In this document: in pieces, positions 15,960 to 26,200 of the stretch
Position numbering within the stretch: the first letter of the stretch is position 1
How the letters are laid out: each line of letters begins with the position of its first letter
Program-made: the position numbers and the translations under genes
Notes under the pieces: model-generated
The model's input: only the letters and a program-made list of their open reading frames with translations
Told to the model about the DNA's origin: nothing
Database searches by the model: none
Assembly: GCA_026391775.1 (NCBI GenBank)
Contig: JAPLDK010000055.1
Span: 1 to 64,000, forward strand
Direction: 5' to 3'
Source: Bacteroidota bacterium
GTDB taxonomy: Bacteria; Bacteroidota; Bacteroidia; Bacteroidales; FEN-979
DNA: 64,000 bases

Positions 15960-17228
15960 TCAGGCGATCAGCACAAATACGATATTGACTGCAATTATAA
16001 TTATAAATCCTGAAACCAGGAGCAACCATGACTTACGACCGGCAAAGAAACAGCCGTATAATAATTTCAGCACATTATTGCTGATGATGGCCTGTAAAGT
16101 TGCAATGGCGATAGCATTGATACCGACACCGAATTTACCCTGGAACAGGTTGATCAGGAATGGATCAATATCGGTGAGCCCTACAATATACGACAGCACA
16201 TTCAGTCCGGTAGTCCCAAAGCGGTTCACAACAGCGTAAGTGATAAAAGTAAAGGCAATGTACAATGCAGTAAAGATCAGGGCCACCTTGAACTCAAGGG
16301 GGTTTTTATCTTCGGTCAAACCCTCGTTCACCACACTCTCCGTTTTATTCCTGAAGAAGATATATAGCGCTATAATGGCAGAAACAAGGGCAAGAACTAC
16401 AAAGAAAATCCATACCCTTAAAAACAGTTCAAAGTTAAAGATCAGGATGATCAGCAGTATCCTCAGGTACATCATAGCAGTTGCAAACACGATAGCTGCA
16501 ATATATTGGTTTTGGTGGGCCTGGTCGTCACGGCTTTTTCTGGCAAGAATAATGGTCGTAGCAGTGCTGCTGTATAAGCCTCCGAGTATGCCCGACGCGA
16601 TTATGCCACCTCCCTTGAATACAAACTTCTTAAGCAGGTAGGAGATATAGGATATGGTTGAAATCACTACAACCGCCAGCCAGATCTTGTAAGGTGTGAG
16701 GCTTATTCCCGGGAAGAATGCTTCATCGGGAACAAGAGGCAGGATAACTCCCGCGATGATAAGGAATTTGCCTAATGTGAGGAACTCGTGACGGTCGAAT
16801 TTCTGCGAAATGTTGATAAAGAGTTCCTTGAGTTCGGCAAAGATCAGCACGGTGACTACGATAAGTAATACCATCCATTTTTGCTGTGTGAGGATAACCG
16901 GTCCCAGGCTGTATGTGATCAGCGCAATAAGAATCGTAGTGATCCCATAATCATTGCGGTCTTTAATATGGAAGTAATATGCAATAGCAAGCATTACTAT
17001 CAGTGCCAGTCCCCCAACAATGAACAGTCTGTACCCTGCCGGGTCAAGCAAAGCAAAAATATAGCCCAGAATCCCTATAAATGTGAAGGTCCTGTCTGTT
17101 CCAAATGTATGACTGCTGTCTTTTTTCTGTTGGTGGATCTGCCTTTGGGAAAGGCCTATCAGCAAAGAAAAAACCGTAATGATCAGAAAGTCGATCATGG
17201 TTTGCGGAATGTTTTTAAAATATTCCAT
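15960..17228 (-). CDS. MgtC/SapB-DUF4010 family membrane protein
   Basis: 422 residues with about a dozen hydrophobic helices. The first ~110 residues match the MgtC N-terminal domain (IGLSQRQI, RTFTFIGILGYIFALLDP), and the remainder matches DUF4010, including GGLYSSTATTIILARKSR and GLTDIDPF. MgtC-type proteins influence Mg2+ homeostasis or ATP synthase activity; the DUF4010 half is uncharacterised, and I would not assign a substrate. It lies between the HsdR-N protein and DUF3822 genes in a probable operon. Confidence 0.85.
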   Translation of the reverse strand: MEYFKNIPQTMIDFLIITVFSLLIGLSQRQIHQQKKDSSHTFGTDRTFTFIGILGYIFALLDPAGYRLFIVGGLALIVMLAIAYYFHIKDRNDYGITTILIALITYSLGPVILTQQKWMVLLIVVTVLIFAELKELFINISQKFDRHEFLTLGKFLIIAGVILPLVPDEAFFPGISLTPYKIWLAVVVISTISYISYLLKKFVFKGGGIIASGILGGLYSSTATTIILARKSRDDQAHQNQYIAAIVFATAMMYLRILLIILIFNFELFLRVWIFFVVLALVSAIIALYIFFRNKTESVVNEGLTEDKNPLEFKVALIFTALYIAFTFITYAVVNRFGTTGLNVLSYIVGLTDIDPFLINLFQGKFGVGINAIAIATLQAIISNNVLKLLYGCFFAGRKSWLLLVSGFIIIIAVNIVFVLIA

Positions 17229-17240
17229 AACACTCAGGAT

Positions 17241-17714
17241 TTATTCTTGAAATTGTTCATGTAATTCATTGTAATCGGGGAATTCTTCCAGAAAGGTATA
17301 ACGACCTTTCGCGGGTTCCATCTGGCAGATATAATGCTGAATCCCATTGGTCAGGACAAGGTAGGAGACTTTCAGGGTGAAATTGTACATGGCCAGCTGG
17401 TCAAAAACCAACTGTGTGATCTCAACCGATGGGGCCTTGCATTCAACCGCCAGGAGCGGTTTTCCATGGTTGCCATACACGACAATATCGCTTCGCTTTG
17501 AAAGCCGGTTATAGGTCAGTGAGGCCTCAACGTGGATCAGAGAGGCAGGATAATTGTGCCTGCTTACCAGGAAATTCAGGAAGTTCTGCCTCACCCATTC
17601 CTCAGGTGTGAGCCGGACAAATTTTTTGCGGACAGGGTCATGGATTTCATGTTTCCCATCCTTGTTTGTCCGGATCCTGTATGGATATTCAGGGAGGTTA
17701 AGCTTAGTCATCAT
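17241..17714 (-). CDS. HsdR N-terminal-like nuclease-domain protein
   Basis: 157 residues matching the type I restriction HsdR N-terminal domain as a stand-alone protein. The PD-(D/E)xK nuclease core is readable: RSDIVVY supplies the Asp and LLAVECKAPS supplies the E-x-K. No hsdM, hsdS or helicase is nearby, so this is not a restriction system. Bacteroidota commonly keep this protein divergent from holA, exactly as here, which points to a DNA-metabolism or repair task that is not defined. Confidence 0.85.
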   Translation of the reverse strand: MMTKLNLPEYPYRIRTNKDGKHEIHDPVRKKFVRLTPEEWVRQNFLNFLVSRHNYPASLIHVEASLTYNRLSKRSDIVVYGNHGKPLLAVECKAPSVEITQLVFDQLAMYNFTLKVSYLVLTNGIQHYICQMEPAKGRYTFLEEFPDYNELHEQFQE

Positions 17715-17721
17715 CTTACCA

Positions 17722-17758
17722 CAAATGTAATGATAAAGATGATAAATGGCTATCTTTG
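17722..17758. promoter_or_regulatory. Divergent promoter region between HsdR-N gene and holA
   Basis: A plus-strand TATCTTTG (17751-17758) precedes holA by 35 bases, and a minus-strand TACATTTG (17729-17722) precedes the HsdR-N gene by 7 bases. Both match TAnnTTTG; neither has a convincing -33 TTG, and the minus-strand box is too close to the ATG to be likely. Confidence 0.35.
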
Positions 17759-17793
17759 CCAGGCAGGAATATCTCTAATGCCTGCTTAAGAAT

Positions 17794-18804
17794 ATGGCCA
17801 GGGATAGCGGTTTCGAGAACATCTTATCAGATCTGAAGAATAAAATTTATTACCCTGTTTACCTTTTATCAGGGGATGAGCCTTATTTCATTGATCTGGT
17901 TTCGGATTTCATAGAGGAAAACATTTTAAACGCGCAGGAAAAAGAATTCAACCAGACCATTGTTTACGGCAAGGATGTGGATGCGGTTACAGTGATGAGC
18001 TATGCAAAGCGCTACCCGATGATGTCAAATTACCAGGTGCTGATAGTGAAAGAGGCACAGGACCTGGTCGATCTTGATGCCTTTCTGCCTTATGTGCAGA
18101 ACCCGGTAAGTTCAACTATCCTTGTTTTATGCTATAAATACGGGAAGCTTGATAAACGGAAATCCCTGTATAAGACCATTGAGAAGACAGGGGTTGTAAT
18201 GGAATCGGCTTTACTTTACGATAATAAGATCCCCGATTGGATAAACAATTACGTAAAAGAACGGGGGTTTTCCGTTTCGCCCAAGGCGGCTGTGCTTCTC
18301 GCAGAATTCGTGGGAAATGAACTTTCAAAGATCGTAAATGAGCTTACTAAGCTCTTTATCAATCTCCCTTCCGGCTCCGAGATTACCGAAGATGTCATTG
18401 AAAGGAACATCGGCATCAGCAAGGATTTTAATGTGTTTGAACTGCAGAAGGCCCTGGGAAGAAAAGATGTTTACAAATCCAACATGATCATTCAGTACTT
18501 TGCTTCAAACCTTAAAGAGAATCCCCTGGTAAAAGTCATCCCTAACCTGTATTCCTATTTTACCAAGGTTTTGATCTACCATTACCTGCCTGATAAATCG
18601 CGCAATAATGCAGCTTCAGCCTTGTCGGTCAACCCCTTCTTCGTTCAGGATTATCAGATAGCAGCAAAGAACTACCCCGTTCACCGTGTTGTGGCCGTGA
18701 TCTCGTACCTGAGGGAATATGATCTGAAAGCAAAAGGCCTTGATAATGCCTCTGCAACCGACGGTGAATTAATGAAAGAGCTGGTATTTAAGATTCTGCA
18801 TTGA
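17794..18804 (+). CDS. holA: DNA polymerase III delta subunit
   Basis: 336 residues, usual family size. The delta subunit opens the beta sliding clamp within the clamp loader. It shows the HolA pattern: YLLSGDEPYFIDLVSDFI at the N-terminus, a degenerate P-loop region, DWINNYVKERGFSVSPKAA in the middle and the helical collar (NVFELQKALGRKDVYKS). It is divergent from the HsdR-N gene and convergent with the acyl-CoA synthetase genes, stops 10 bases apart. Confidence 0.93.
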   Translation: MARDSGFENILSDLKNKIYYPVYLLSGDEPYFIDLVSDFIEENILNAQEKEFNQTIVYGKDVDAVTVMSYAKRYPMMSNYQVLIVKEAQDLVDLDAFLPYVQNPVSSTILVLCYKYGKLDKRKSLYKTIEKTGVVMESALLYDNKIPDWINNYVKERGFSVSPKAAVLLAEFVGNELSKIVNELTKLFINLPSGSEITEDVIERNIGISKDFNVFELQKALGRKDVYKSNMIIQYFASNLKENPLVKVIPNLYSYFTKVLIYHYLPDKSRNNAASALSVNPFFVQDYQIAAKNYPVHRVVAVISYLREYDLKAKGLDNASATDGELMKELVFKILH

Positions 18805-18814
18805 TACCAGGGTT

Positions 18815-20623
18815 TTACTCTTCCTCGACTTTATAGTTATATTCCTGGGAACGATAAGTATCTTCAATGATCCTGGCGTATTTTTCCTGGATGAACTTTC
18901 TTCTCAACTTAAGTGTAGGCGATAATTCCCCTGATTCGACAGTCCATCCAGTCGAAAGCAGCCTGAACTTCTTTATCTTTTCGGTTTTCCCAAGCTCGTT
19001 ATTGATCCTTTCAACCTCTTCGCGGAAGCGTTTGATTATTTTAACATTCCTGATGGCTTTTTCCGGGCTAACGAAGGTAATCTCTTTCACTTTGCACCAT
19101 CCCTGCAAATGTTCCATATTGGGAACAATCAGGGCGGCTGTATATTTACGATTTTCGCCAATCACTATGATATGCTCCACAAAAGGCGATTCCTTGAATT
19201 TCTGTTCAATCACCTGAGGGGCGATGTATTTACCAGTTGAGGTTTTAAAGATCTCCTTTTTCCGGTCGGTGATCCTGAGATATTTGCCATCTTCAAGAAC
19301 ACCAAGATCGCCAGTATGGAACCAGCCCTCATCATCGATGACTTCCCTGGTGCGTTCAGGACGGTTATAATACCCCATCATCACATTTGGCCCCCGGCAA
19401 AGTACCTCATTGTCTTCAGCAATCCGCATCTCAATCCCGGGCAGGACTGGGCCTACAGTCCCAAACTTCATCCCGCCTTTTTCAAATGTAGAAACCGCAA
19501 TGACCGGTGAAGTTTCTGTAAGTCCGTAACCTTCCATTAAAGGGATACCTGCAGCCCAGAAGACTCTTGCAAGACGGGGATGGAGAGCCGCACCTCCTGA
19601 GATAACCAGTCTCACCCTTCCGCCAAGAGCTTTTTTCCATTTTCTGAAAACCAGAAGCCTGGCAATCAACAGTTTCATATCATAATACAATCCACGCTCA
19701 TGGTGAAGTTCAAACTTATGTCCCTGGCGGAGAGCCCAGAAGAAAATCGTTTTACGGATCCCTATCAGGTTTCTTCCTTTTATTACTATGCGGTTGTACA
19801 TTTTCTCCAGTACCCGGGGAACTGCTGCAAATGTATCCGGTTTTACTTCCCGGGTATATTCCCCGACCTTTTCGATGTTTTCGCAATAATAAATTGACAT
19901 CCCGTACGATTGGAAAATGTAATTCAGCATTCGTTCATAAACATGGCATAAGGGGAGGAAACTGAGCGCCTTGTCCTTGCTGGTAAAGTCGGGGATTGCA
20001 GCACAGGCGGTATAATTGCTGATGAAATTATTGTGGGAAAGCATAACCCCTTTGGGCCTGCCTGTTGTTCCTGAAGTATAAATAATTGTCGCAAGGTCAT
20101 CAGGTTTAATTCCTGATTTGATATGATCCAATTCTTCAGGTGAGGAATAATTTATACCCAGTTCCAGTAACTCTTTCCAGTGCCTTAATCCTTTAACTTT
20201 TTCAACGCTGAATATTCCTTTAAGGCTGGCAACTTTCGGGCATATATTCCTTACCCTCTGGTAGATCTCATTATTTGAAACAATAAGGTATTCCGACTGG
20301 GAATCATTCAGAATGTAGCAGTAATTATCTTCACTAATCGTTGGGTAGACAGGGACCTGAACAGCACCTATCTGCATAATGCCCATATCAAAAAAATTCC
20401 ATTCCGGGCTGTTGACCAGCACTGTAGCAATCTTCACATCCTTGCGTACGCCAAGAGAAAGCAGGCCAAGGCTGATTGTCCTGGAATAATTGATATAATC
20501 TGAAGAGGAATAGGCATACCATTTGCCTGCTTTGCGTTTAAGCAGGGCTTCGGCTTTGGATGGATAATTCTCCTGGTACACATCCAGCAGGTCAAAAAGT
20601 CGTTTTACCGGTTGTGTGCGCAT
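18815..20623 (-). CDS. Long-chain fatty acid-CoA ligase (AMP-forming), copy 1
   Basis: 602 residues of the ANL superfamily, activating fatty acids to acyl-CoA through an acyl-adenylate. Motifs: P-loop YTSGTTGRPKGVMLSHNN, GYGLTETSPVIA, and WFHTGDLGVLEDGKYLRITDRKKE containing the hinge and adenylate-binding residues. It follows a closely similar gene by 15 bases in the same direction; the shared order of motifs shows a tandem duplication. It may import exogenous fatty acids or supply lipid synthesis; chain-length preference cannot be read. Confidence 0.93.
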   Translation of the reverse strand: MRTQPVKRLFDLLDVYQENYPSKAEALLKRKAGKWYAYSSSDYINYSRTISLGLLSLGVRKDVKIATVLVNSPEWNFFDMGIMQIGAVQVPVYPTISEDNYCYILNDSQSEYLIVSNNEIYQRVRNICPKVASLKGIFSVEKVKGLRHWKELLELGINYSSPEELDHIKSGIKPDDLATIIYTSGTTGRPKGVMLSHNNFISNYTACAAIPDFTSKDKALSFLPLCHVYERMLNYIFQSYGMSIYYCENIEKVGEYTREVKPDTFAAVPRVLEKMYNRIVIKGRNLIGIRKTIFFWALRQGHKFELHHERGLYYDMKLLIARLLVFRKWKKALGGRVRLVISGGAALHPRLARVFWAAGIPLMEGYGLTETSPVIAVSTFEKGGMKFGTVGPVLPGIEMRIAEDNEVLCRGPNVMMGYYNRPERTREVIDDEGWFHTGDLGVLEDGKYLRITDRKKEIFKTSTGKYIAPQVIEQKFKESPFVEHIIVIGENRKYTAALIVPNMEHLQGWCKVKEITFVSPEKAIRNVKIIKRFREEVERINNELGKTEKIKKFRLLSTGWTVESGELSPTLKLRRKFIQEKYARIIEDTYRSQEYNYKVEEE

Positions 20624-20638
20624 TACGCAGCGAATTAG

Positions 20639-22414
20639 CTATTTGAACAAACGATCGATATGCTCCGTATATTTGGATTGCAGGAATTTACGCTTCAATT
20701 TCAGTGTTGGCGTGATCTCGCCAGATTCCAGAGTCCATTCATGATCAAGAAGATCCCAGGATTTAATCTGTTCCGTTTCGCCGAAAAGTTTATTGTACTT
20801 TTTGATTTCGGCGGCGAAACGTTTTCTGATCTTTTGATTGGCGATCACCTCAGCCGGATTGGTAAATTCAATCTCTTTTTCCTTACAGTAATCTTTCAGG
20901 AAGGCAAAATCGGGCACGATAAGAGCTCCCGCAAACTTCTGGTTCTCCCCAACTACCAATATCTGATCGATAAACAATGACTCCTTGAATTTATCTTCAA
21001 TGGGCTGGGGGCTGACATATTTTCCAAAAGAGGTTTTGAAAAGCTCCTTTTTCCGGCCGGTGATTTTAAGCTGTCCTTCGGGTTCGATATGGCCCAGGTC
21101 ACCGGTATGGAACCATCCTTCAGCGTCAACCGCATCCTTTGTCATCTCCGGTTCTTTATAATAGCCCAACATGACTCCGGGGCCTTTCACACAGATTTCA
21201 CCGTCATCTGCAATTTTAACCTCTGTTTTTTTGATTACCGGCCCTACTGTGCCGAATTTTATTCCGTTTTCGCAGAAATCACTTACCGCGATCACCGGTG
21301 AAGTTTCTGTAAGCCCATACCCTTCGAGGATATGGATTCCTGCACAGGTGAACATGCGTCCAAGTCGGGGTTGGAGGGCGGCGCCTCCCGAAACGATAAT
21401 TTCAATCTCCCCACCCATAACGTCCCTCCATTTGCAGTATACCAGACGGTCGTATAGCTTGCGTTTAAGTTCGTAGAACCAGCCGTTCGCGCCATTCAGT
21501 TCATAACGGAGTGCAAGGTGGAAAGCCCACCAAAAGATCCAGCTTTTCGGACCTTTGAGTTTATGGCCGGTAGAAACAAGCTTGTCGTAGATCTTTTCAA
21601 GCAGACGGGGGACTGTGCTGAGGATCTGGGGACGGATATCCTTCATGTTATCTGTAATAGTCCCGATGGTCTCGGCATAATATACTGAAATCCCGTCGTA
21701 TTGGTAGAGGTAATTCAGCATGCGTTCATATACATGGCATAAAGGCAGATAACTGATTGCCCTTGCTTCCTCACCGAAAGGCGGGATATGGGCGCAGGCT
21801 TTGAAGTTAGAGATAATGTTGTTGTGCGACAGCATGACTCCTTTCGGATTTCCTGTCGTTCCTGATGTATAGATAATGGTTGCAATATCATCAGGGCCGA
21901 TGGCCTCCTTACGTTTTTCTAAAAGCTCAGGAGCCGGATTGGTTTTCCCCTGGTCGACCAGTTCGCTGAGGTGTTTCAGTTCATGATGGTCCTTGTAAGT
22001 GTAAATACCTTTCAAAGAAGGCACTTCCGGAAGTATATGCTGGATCTTTCTGAGAAGTTCCATTCCCGAGACGAAAACGTATTTGACTTCCGCATGGTTC
22101 AGGATGTATTTATAATCCGATTCACTGACAGTTGGGTAAATTGGTACATGAATCGCTCCAACCTGTAAGATGGCCATATCCACTATATTCCATTCCACAC
22201 GGTTTGAGCTTATCTGGGCAATCTTATCACCCGGCTGAACACCCAGGGCCAGGAAGCCATAACCGATGTTATCGGCCATTTCCCTGTATTGTTTAATGCT
22301 GTATTTGACCCACTGCCCGTTTTCCTTCGAAGCGATGACATCATCCTTGGGCTTGTATTTCTGCTCATAATAAGGGAGGAGGTCAAAGATGCGGATTACT
22401 TCCATTTTATCCAT
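20639..22414 (-). CDS. Long-chain fatty acid-CoA ligase (AMP-forming), copy 2
   Basis: 591 residues, first gene of a two-gene acyl-CoA synthetase operon. It carries the same motifs as its downstream neighbour (YTSGTTGNPKGVMLSHNN, GYGLTETSPVIAVSD, WFHTGDLGHIEPEGQLKITGRKKE) and ends with the same TPTLKLKRKF block. The two proteins are clearly paralogues but have diverged throughout, so the duplication is old and both are likely functional, perhaps with different chain-length ranges. A 98-base leader separates it from the SDR gene upstream. Confidence 0.93.
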   Translation of the reverse strand: MDKMEVIRIFDLLPYYEQKYKPKDDVIASKENGQWVKYSIKQYREMADNIGYGFLALGVQPGDKIAQISSNRVEWNIVDMAILQVGAIHVPIYPTVSESDYKYILNHAEVKYVFVSGMELLRKIQHILPEVPSLKGIYTYKDHHELKHLSELVDQGKTNPAPELLEKRKEAIGPDDIATIIYTSGTTGNPKGVMLSHNNIISNFKACAHIPPFGEEARAISYLPLCHVYERMLNYLYQYDGISVYYAETIGTITDNMKDIRPQILSTVPRLLEKIYDKLVSTGHKLKGPKSWIFWWAFHLALRYELNGANGWFYELKRKLYDRLVYCKWRDVMGGEIEIIVSGGAALQPRLGRMFTCAGIHILEGYGLTETSPVIAVSDFCENGIKFGTVGPVIKKTEVKIADDGEICVKGPGVMLGYYKEPEMTKDAVDAEGWFHTGDLGHIEPEGQLKITGRKKELFKTSFGKYVSPQPIEDKFKESLFIDQILVVGENQKFAGALIVPDFAFLKDYCKEKEIEFTNPAEVIANQKIRKRFAAEIKKYNKLFGETEQIKSWDLLDHEWTLESGEITPTLKLKRKFLQSKYTEHIDRLFK

Positions 22415-22512
22415 GTTTTAGATGAGAATCCAGGATTTGAATTGCAATGTTAGTGAAAAATGTGATCATATCATAAAGGATTAAATATTTAGATGAGCCA
22501 GGAATCTGGATG

Positions 22513-23271
22513 TCATTCCTTATGAAAATGCATAGCCGACGCCTGTGCCGTAGGCATCAGAACGAGATCGTTGACATTCACATGATCGGGTAAAGCAGAT
22601 ACATAATAAACAGCTTCAGCAACATCTTCAGCAAGGAGAGGTTGAAAACCCTTATATACATTATCGGCCCTTGCCTTGTCTCCTTTAAACCTGACCACCG
22701 AGAACTCGGTATTTGCCGCCCCGGGCGCAATCTGGCTCACTTTTATATTGTGCTGGACAAGGTCAATCCGCGTACCCTTTGTAATGGCATCAACTCCGAA
22801 TTTTGATCCGCAGTAAACATTACCATTAGGGTAAACTTCCTTACCTGCAATTGAGCCTATATTGATGATATGCCCTTTCTTACGCGCCACCATCAGGGGG
22901 GCCACAAAACGGGTCATATACAGCAGTCCTTTCATATTGGTATCGATCATTCGTTCCCAGTCTTCGAGAACACCCTCATGTATCGGATGCAGGCCTACCG
23001 CGAGACCGGCATTATTAACCAGTACATCAATGAGTCTCCACTTTTCGGGCAGGGCCTGAATGTTTTTTTCAACATCAGCAGCATTTCTTACGTCAAAGCA
23101 AAGAGCGAGGACCTCCGATTTAGAATCCTGCTCCAATTTCTTTTTCAAATCATCCAAACGGTCTTTCCTGCGGCCAGTAACGATCAGGTTGTGGCCCTGC
23201 TCAGCGAATTTTATTGCAATGGCTTTGCCGAAGCCGGAGGTGGCACCGGTAATGAGGATGATTTTCTTCAT
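22513..23271 (-). CDS. Short-chain dehydrogenase/reductase
   Basis: 252 residues from the ATG at 23271 (MKKIILITGATSGFGKA), leaving one base after the purL stop. Classical SDR: the TGATSGFGKA nucleotide loop, VNNAGLA, the IINIGSIAGKEV Ser, and the YCGSK catalytic Tyr/Lys pair. The overall pattern resembles YdfG, which oxidises 3-hydroxy acids such as serine or L-allo-threonine. It is the last gene of a trxB-purL-SDR run; there is no clear metabolic link to purL, so the coupling may only be transcriptional. Confidence 0.9.
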   Translation of the reverse strand: MKKIILITGATSGFGKAIAIKFAEQGHNLIVTGRRKDRLDDLKKKLEQDSKSEVLALCFDVRNAADVEKNIQALPEKWRLIDVLVNNAGLAVGLHPIHEGVLEDWERMIDTNMKGLLYMTRFVAPLMVARKKGHIINIGSIAGKEVYPNGNVYCGSKFGVDAITKGTRIDLVQHNIKVSQIAPGAANTEFSVVRFKGDKARADNVYKGFQPLLAEDVAEAVYYVSALPDHVNVNDLVLMPTAQASAMHFHKE

Positions 23272-23272
23272 A

Positions 23273-26200
23273 TCAGGTCTGTCTATTCGTGATAATGTCA
23301 CTTTTCGTTACTTTCTTTTCTATCCATTTCCTTGCATTCACGAATGCTTCTATCCATGGAGTAACTTCATCCGCCTTGCGGTCTTCAGGATAATAAGCCC
23401 ATTGCCAGGGCAATACCGAATCTTCGATATGCGGCATGATGGCCAGGTGGCGGCCGTCGATGGAAGATATGCATGCTGCATCGTACTGGGAACCGTTTGG
23501 ATTTGCAGGATAGCCGTGATAACTGAATTTGGCGGGAATATGATAATTCTCCTCGGCCAGGGGGAAATTGAATTTTCCCTCACCGTTAGCAGTCCATACG
23601 CCAAGTCTTGAACCGGCAAGGGAATGCAGCATCACTGAATGGTTCTCCTGAACGCTTAGGTTGATAAATGCACATTCATATTTATGGGAGTCATTCCAGG
23701 ACATCTTCGGATGAAGTTCGTGTTCGGGGTAGATCAGCCCAAGCTCGACAAGCAGCTGGCAACCGTTGCAGACCCCGAGGCTGAGGGTGTCTTTTCTGGC
23801 GAAGAAGTTGTTTAGGGCTTTCCGGGCTTTCTCATTATAAAGAAAGGAGCCCGCCCAGCCTTTGGCCGAACCAAGCACATCGGAATTGCTGAACCCGCCT
23901 ACAAATGCGATCATATTCACGTCTTCGAGCGTTTCCCTTCCCGAGATGAGGTCGGTCATATGGATATCCTTTACATCCATGCCGGCCATATACATTGCCC
24001 AGGCCATATCGCGGTCGCGGTTGACGCCTTGTTCCCTTATAATGGCGGCTTTGACACCTGTTGGCTTACGCCTTTTCAGGTCGATGCCATACTGTGAAGC
24101 TTTTCCTGTGAAATGTTCCGGGAGACGGAATTTCAGGGGCTGGTTCTTATAGTTGGTATAACGTTCAAGTGCCAGTTTTTCTCCGCATTGCTTACGGTCG
24201 AGTAGGTAAGAGGTTTTAAACCAGATATCCCTGTAATGATCGATATCAAAGGACCAGGATTGTTCATGATGGCGGATGACTAATCTCCGTTCATCTGACA
24301 GGTGACCGATTATGTGAGATTTCAGGCCGGAAGATGTTTCGAGTTCAGATTGCAGGCCTGAGGCTTCATTTTCCTTTACCTGTAACACCAGTCCCGGATT
24401 TTCCGAAAACAGGAGTTTGACCAGGTCAACTTCACCTATACCATCCAGGTCAATCTCCAGGCCAACAATGGTATGCGGGAAAGTCATTTCGAGGAGAGAG
24501 GTAATCAGTCCGCCTGCGGAAATATCATGGCCGGCCAGTATCCTGCCGCTTTTAATCCATTCCTGGATGACGGCAAAGGCAGCAGCAAAAGCAGTTGGGT
24601 TCTTAATATCCGGGCTTGAATTACCAAGTTTGTTTACAACCTGGGCGAAGCTGCTGCCGCCAAGTGAATACTCATCCGCAGACAGGTTAATATATACCAG
24701 GACAGTGCCTTTCTGATCCGATAAAAGCGGGCTCACTGTTTTGCTGACTTCGGAGACCTCTCCCACTGCCGAAATGATCACTGTACCGGGGGAATAAACA
24801 ACATCCCCATCAGGGTATTTCTGGGTCATTGAAAGGCTGTCCTTGCCCGTGGGAATATTTATTCCAAGACTGATTGCAAATTCGCTGACTGCTTGTACGG
24901 CCTTGTAAAGACGGGCATCTTCACCTGGGTTTTTACAGGGCCACATCCAGTTGGCGCTGAGGGAAACCCCTTTCAGGCCATGTGTAAGGGGCGCCCAGAT
25001 TAGGTTTGTGAGGGCTTCTGCAATTGACAACCTCGAACCGGCCGCAGGGTCAATGAGGCCGGCTGCGGGAGCATGGCCAAGGGATGTGGCAATCCCTTTT
25101 TCGCCCTGGTAATCGAGGGCTACAACACCCAGGTTGTTCAGCGGAAGTTGAACCGGGCCGCATGTTTGCTGCATGGCAATCTTTCCGGAAATGGCACGGT
25201 CGACTTTGTTTGTGAGCCAGTCCTTGCATGCAACAGCCTCGAGTTGCAAAACCTTCTGCAGCAGGTTTTGCAACTCCTGATCCTGGATCCTGGATCCTGG
25301 ATCCAGTGTAAAAACCTTGGCGTATTTGGAATTAGTTTCAGTAGAATCCCTCATGATCGTCTTAGGCGGTTTTCCGAAGAAGTCAGCCACATTAAGGTCG
25401 ATGGGGCGGCTGCCGTTGCGGCAGTCCTCAAAGACGAGCTGGTGGTCCCCTGTGGCCTTACCGGTAATGTACAAGGGTGCACGTTCACGGCTGGCGACTT
25501 CCTTAAGGAGGGAAATATCTTTATCTTTCATCAGCAGCCCCATCCTTTCCTGGGATTCATTGCTGATGATCTCCCTGTCACTCAGGGTTGGATCGCCAAT
25601 GGGAAGTGCATCAATACGGATTGTTCCACCCGTGGCTTCAACCAGCTCGGATATGGAATTCAGATGCCCGCCTGCGCCATGGTCGTGAATTGAAATTATT
25701 GGATTCTGTTCCATTTCAACCATTGCACGGATGGTATTGAAAACCCTTTTCTGCATTTCGGGGTTCGAGCGCTGCACCGCATTCAACTCAATGGCGTTGC
25801 CGTATTCGCCGGTGGCTACGGAAGAAACTGCGCCTCCACCCATGCCAATACGGTAGTTGTCTCCTCCCAGGATAATGATATCTTCGCCGCCTTCAGGCTC
25901 ATCCTTCAGGCTGTCTTCTTTTTTCCCAAACCCTATACCTCCGGCAAGCATGATCACCTTGTCGTACCCGAAGACCTTGTTGTTTTCGGTATGTTCGAAG
26001 GTGAGGACAGAGCCGCAGATGAGGGGCTGGCCGAATTTATTCCCGAAATCGCTGGCTCCGTTGGAAGCTTTTATAAGCAATTCCTCAGGGGTTTTATATA
26101 ACCACTTCCTTGAGGGAAATTCCTTTTCCCATTCACGCCCTCCTTCAAGCCTCGGATACGAGGTCATATAAACGGCTGTACCAGCCATAGGGATGCTTCC

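Noticed and set aside
17241-17714. Restriction-modification system suggested by the HsdR N-terminal domain
   Set aside because: There is no helicase, methylase or specificity gene nearby; this stand-alone protein is a regular neighbour of holA in Bacteroidota.
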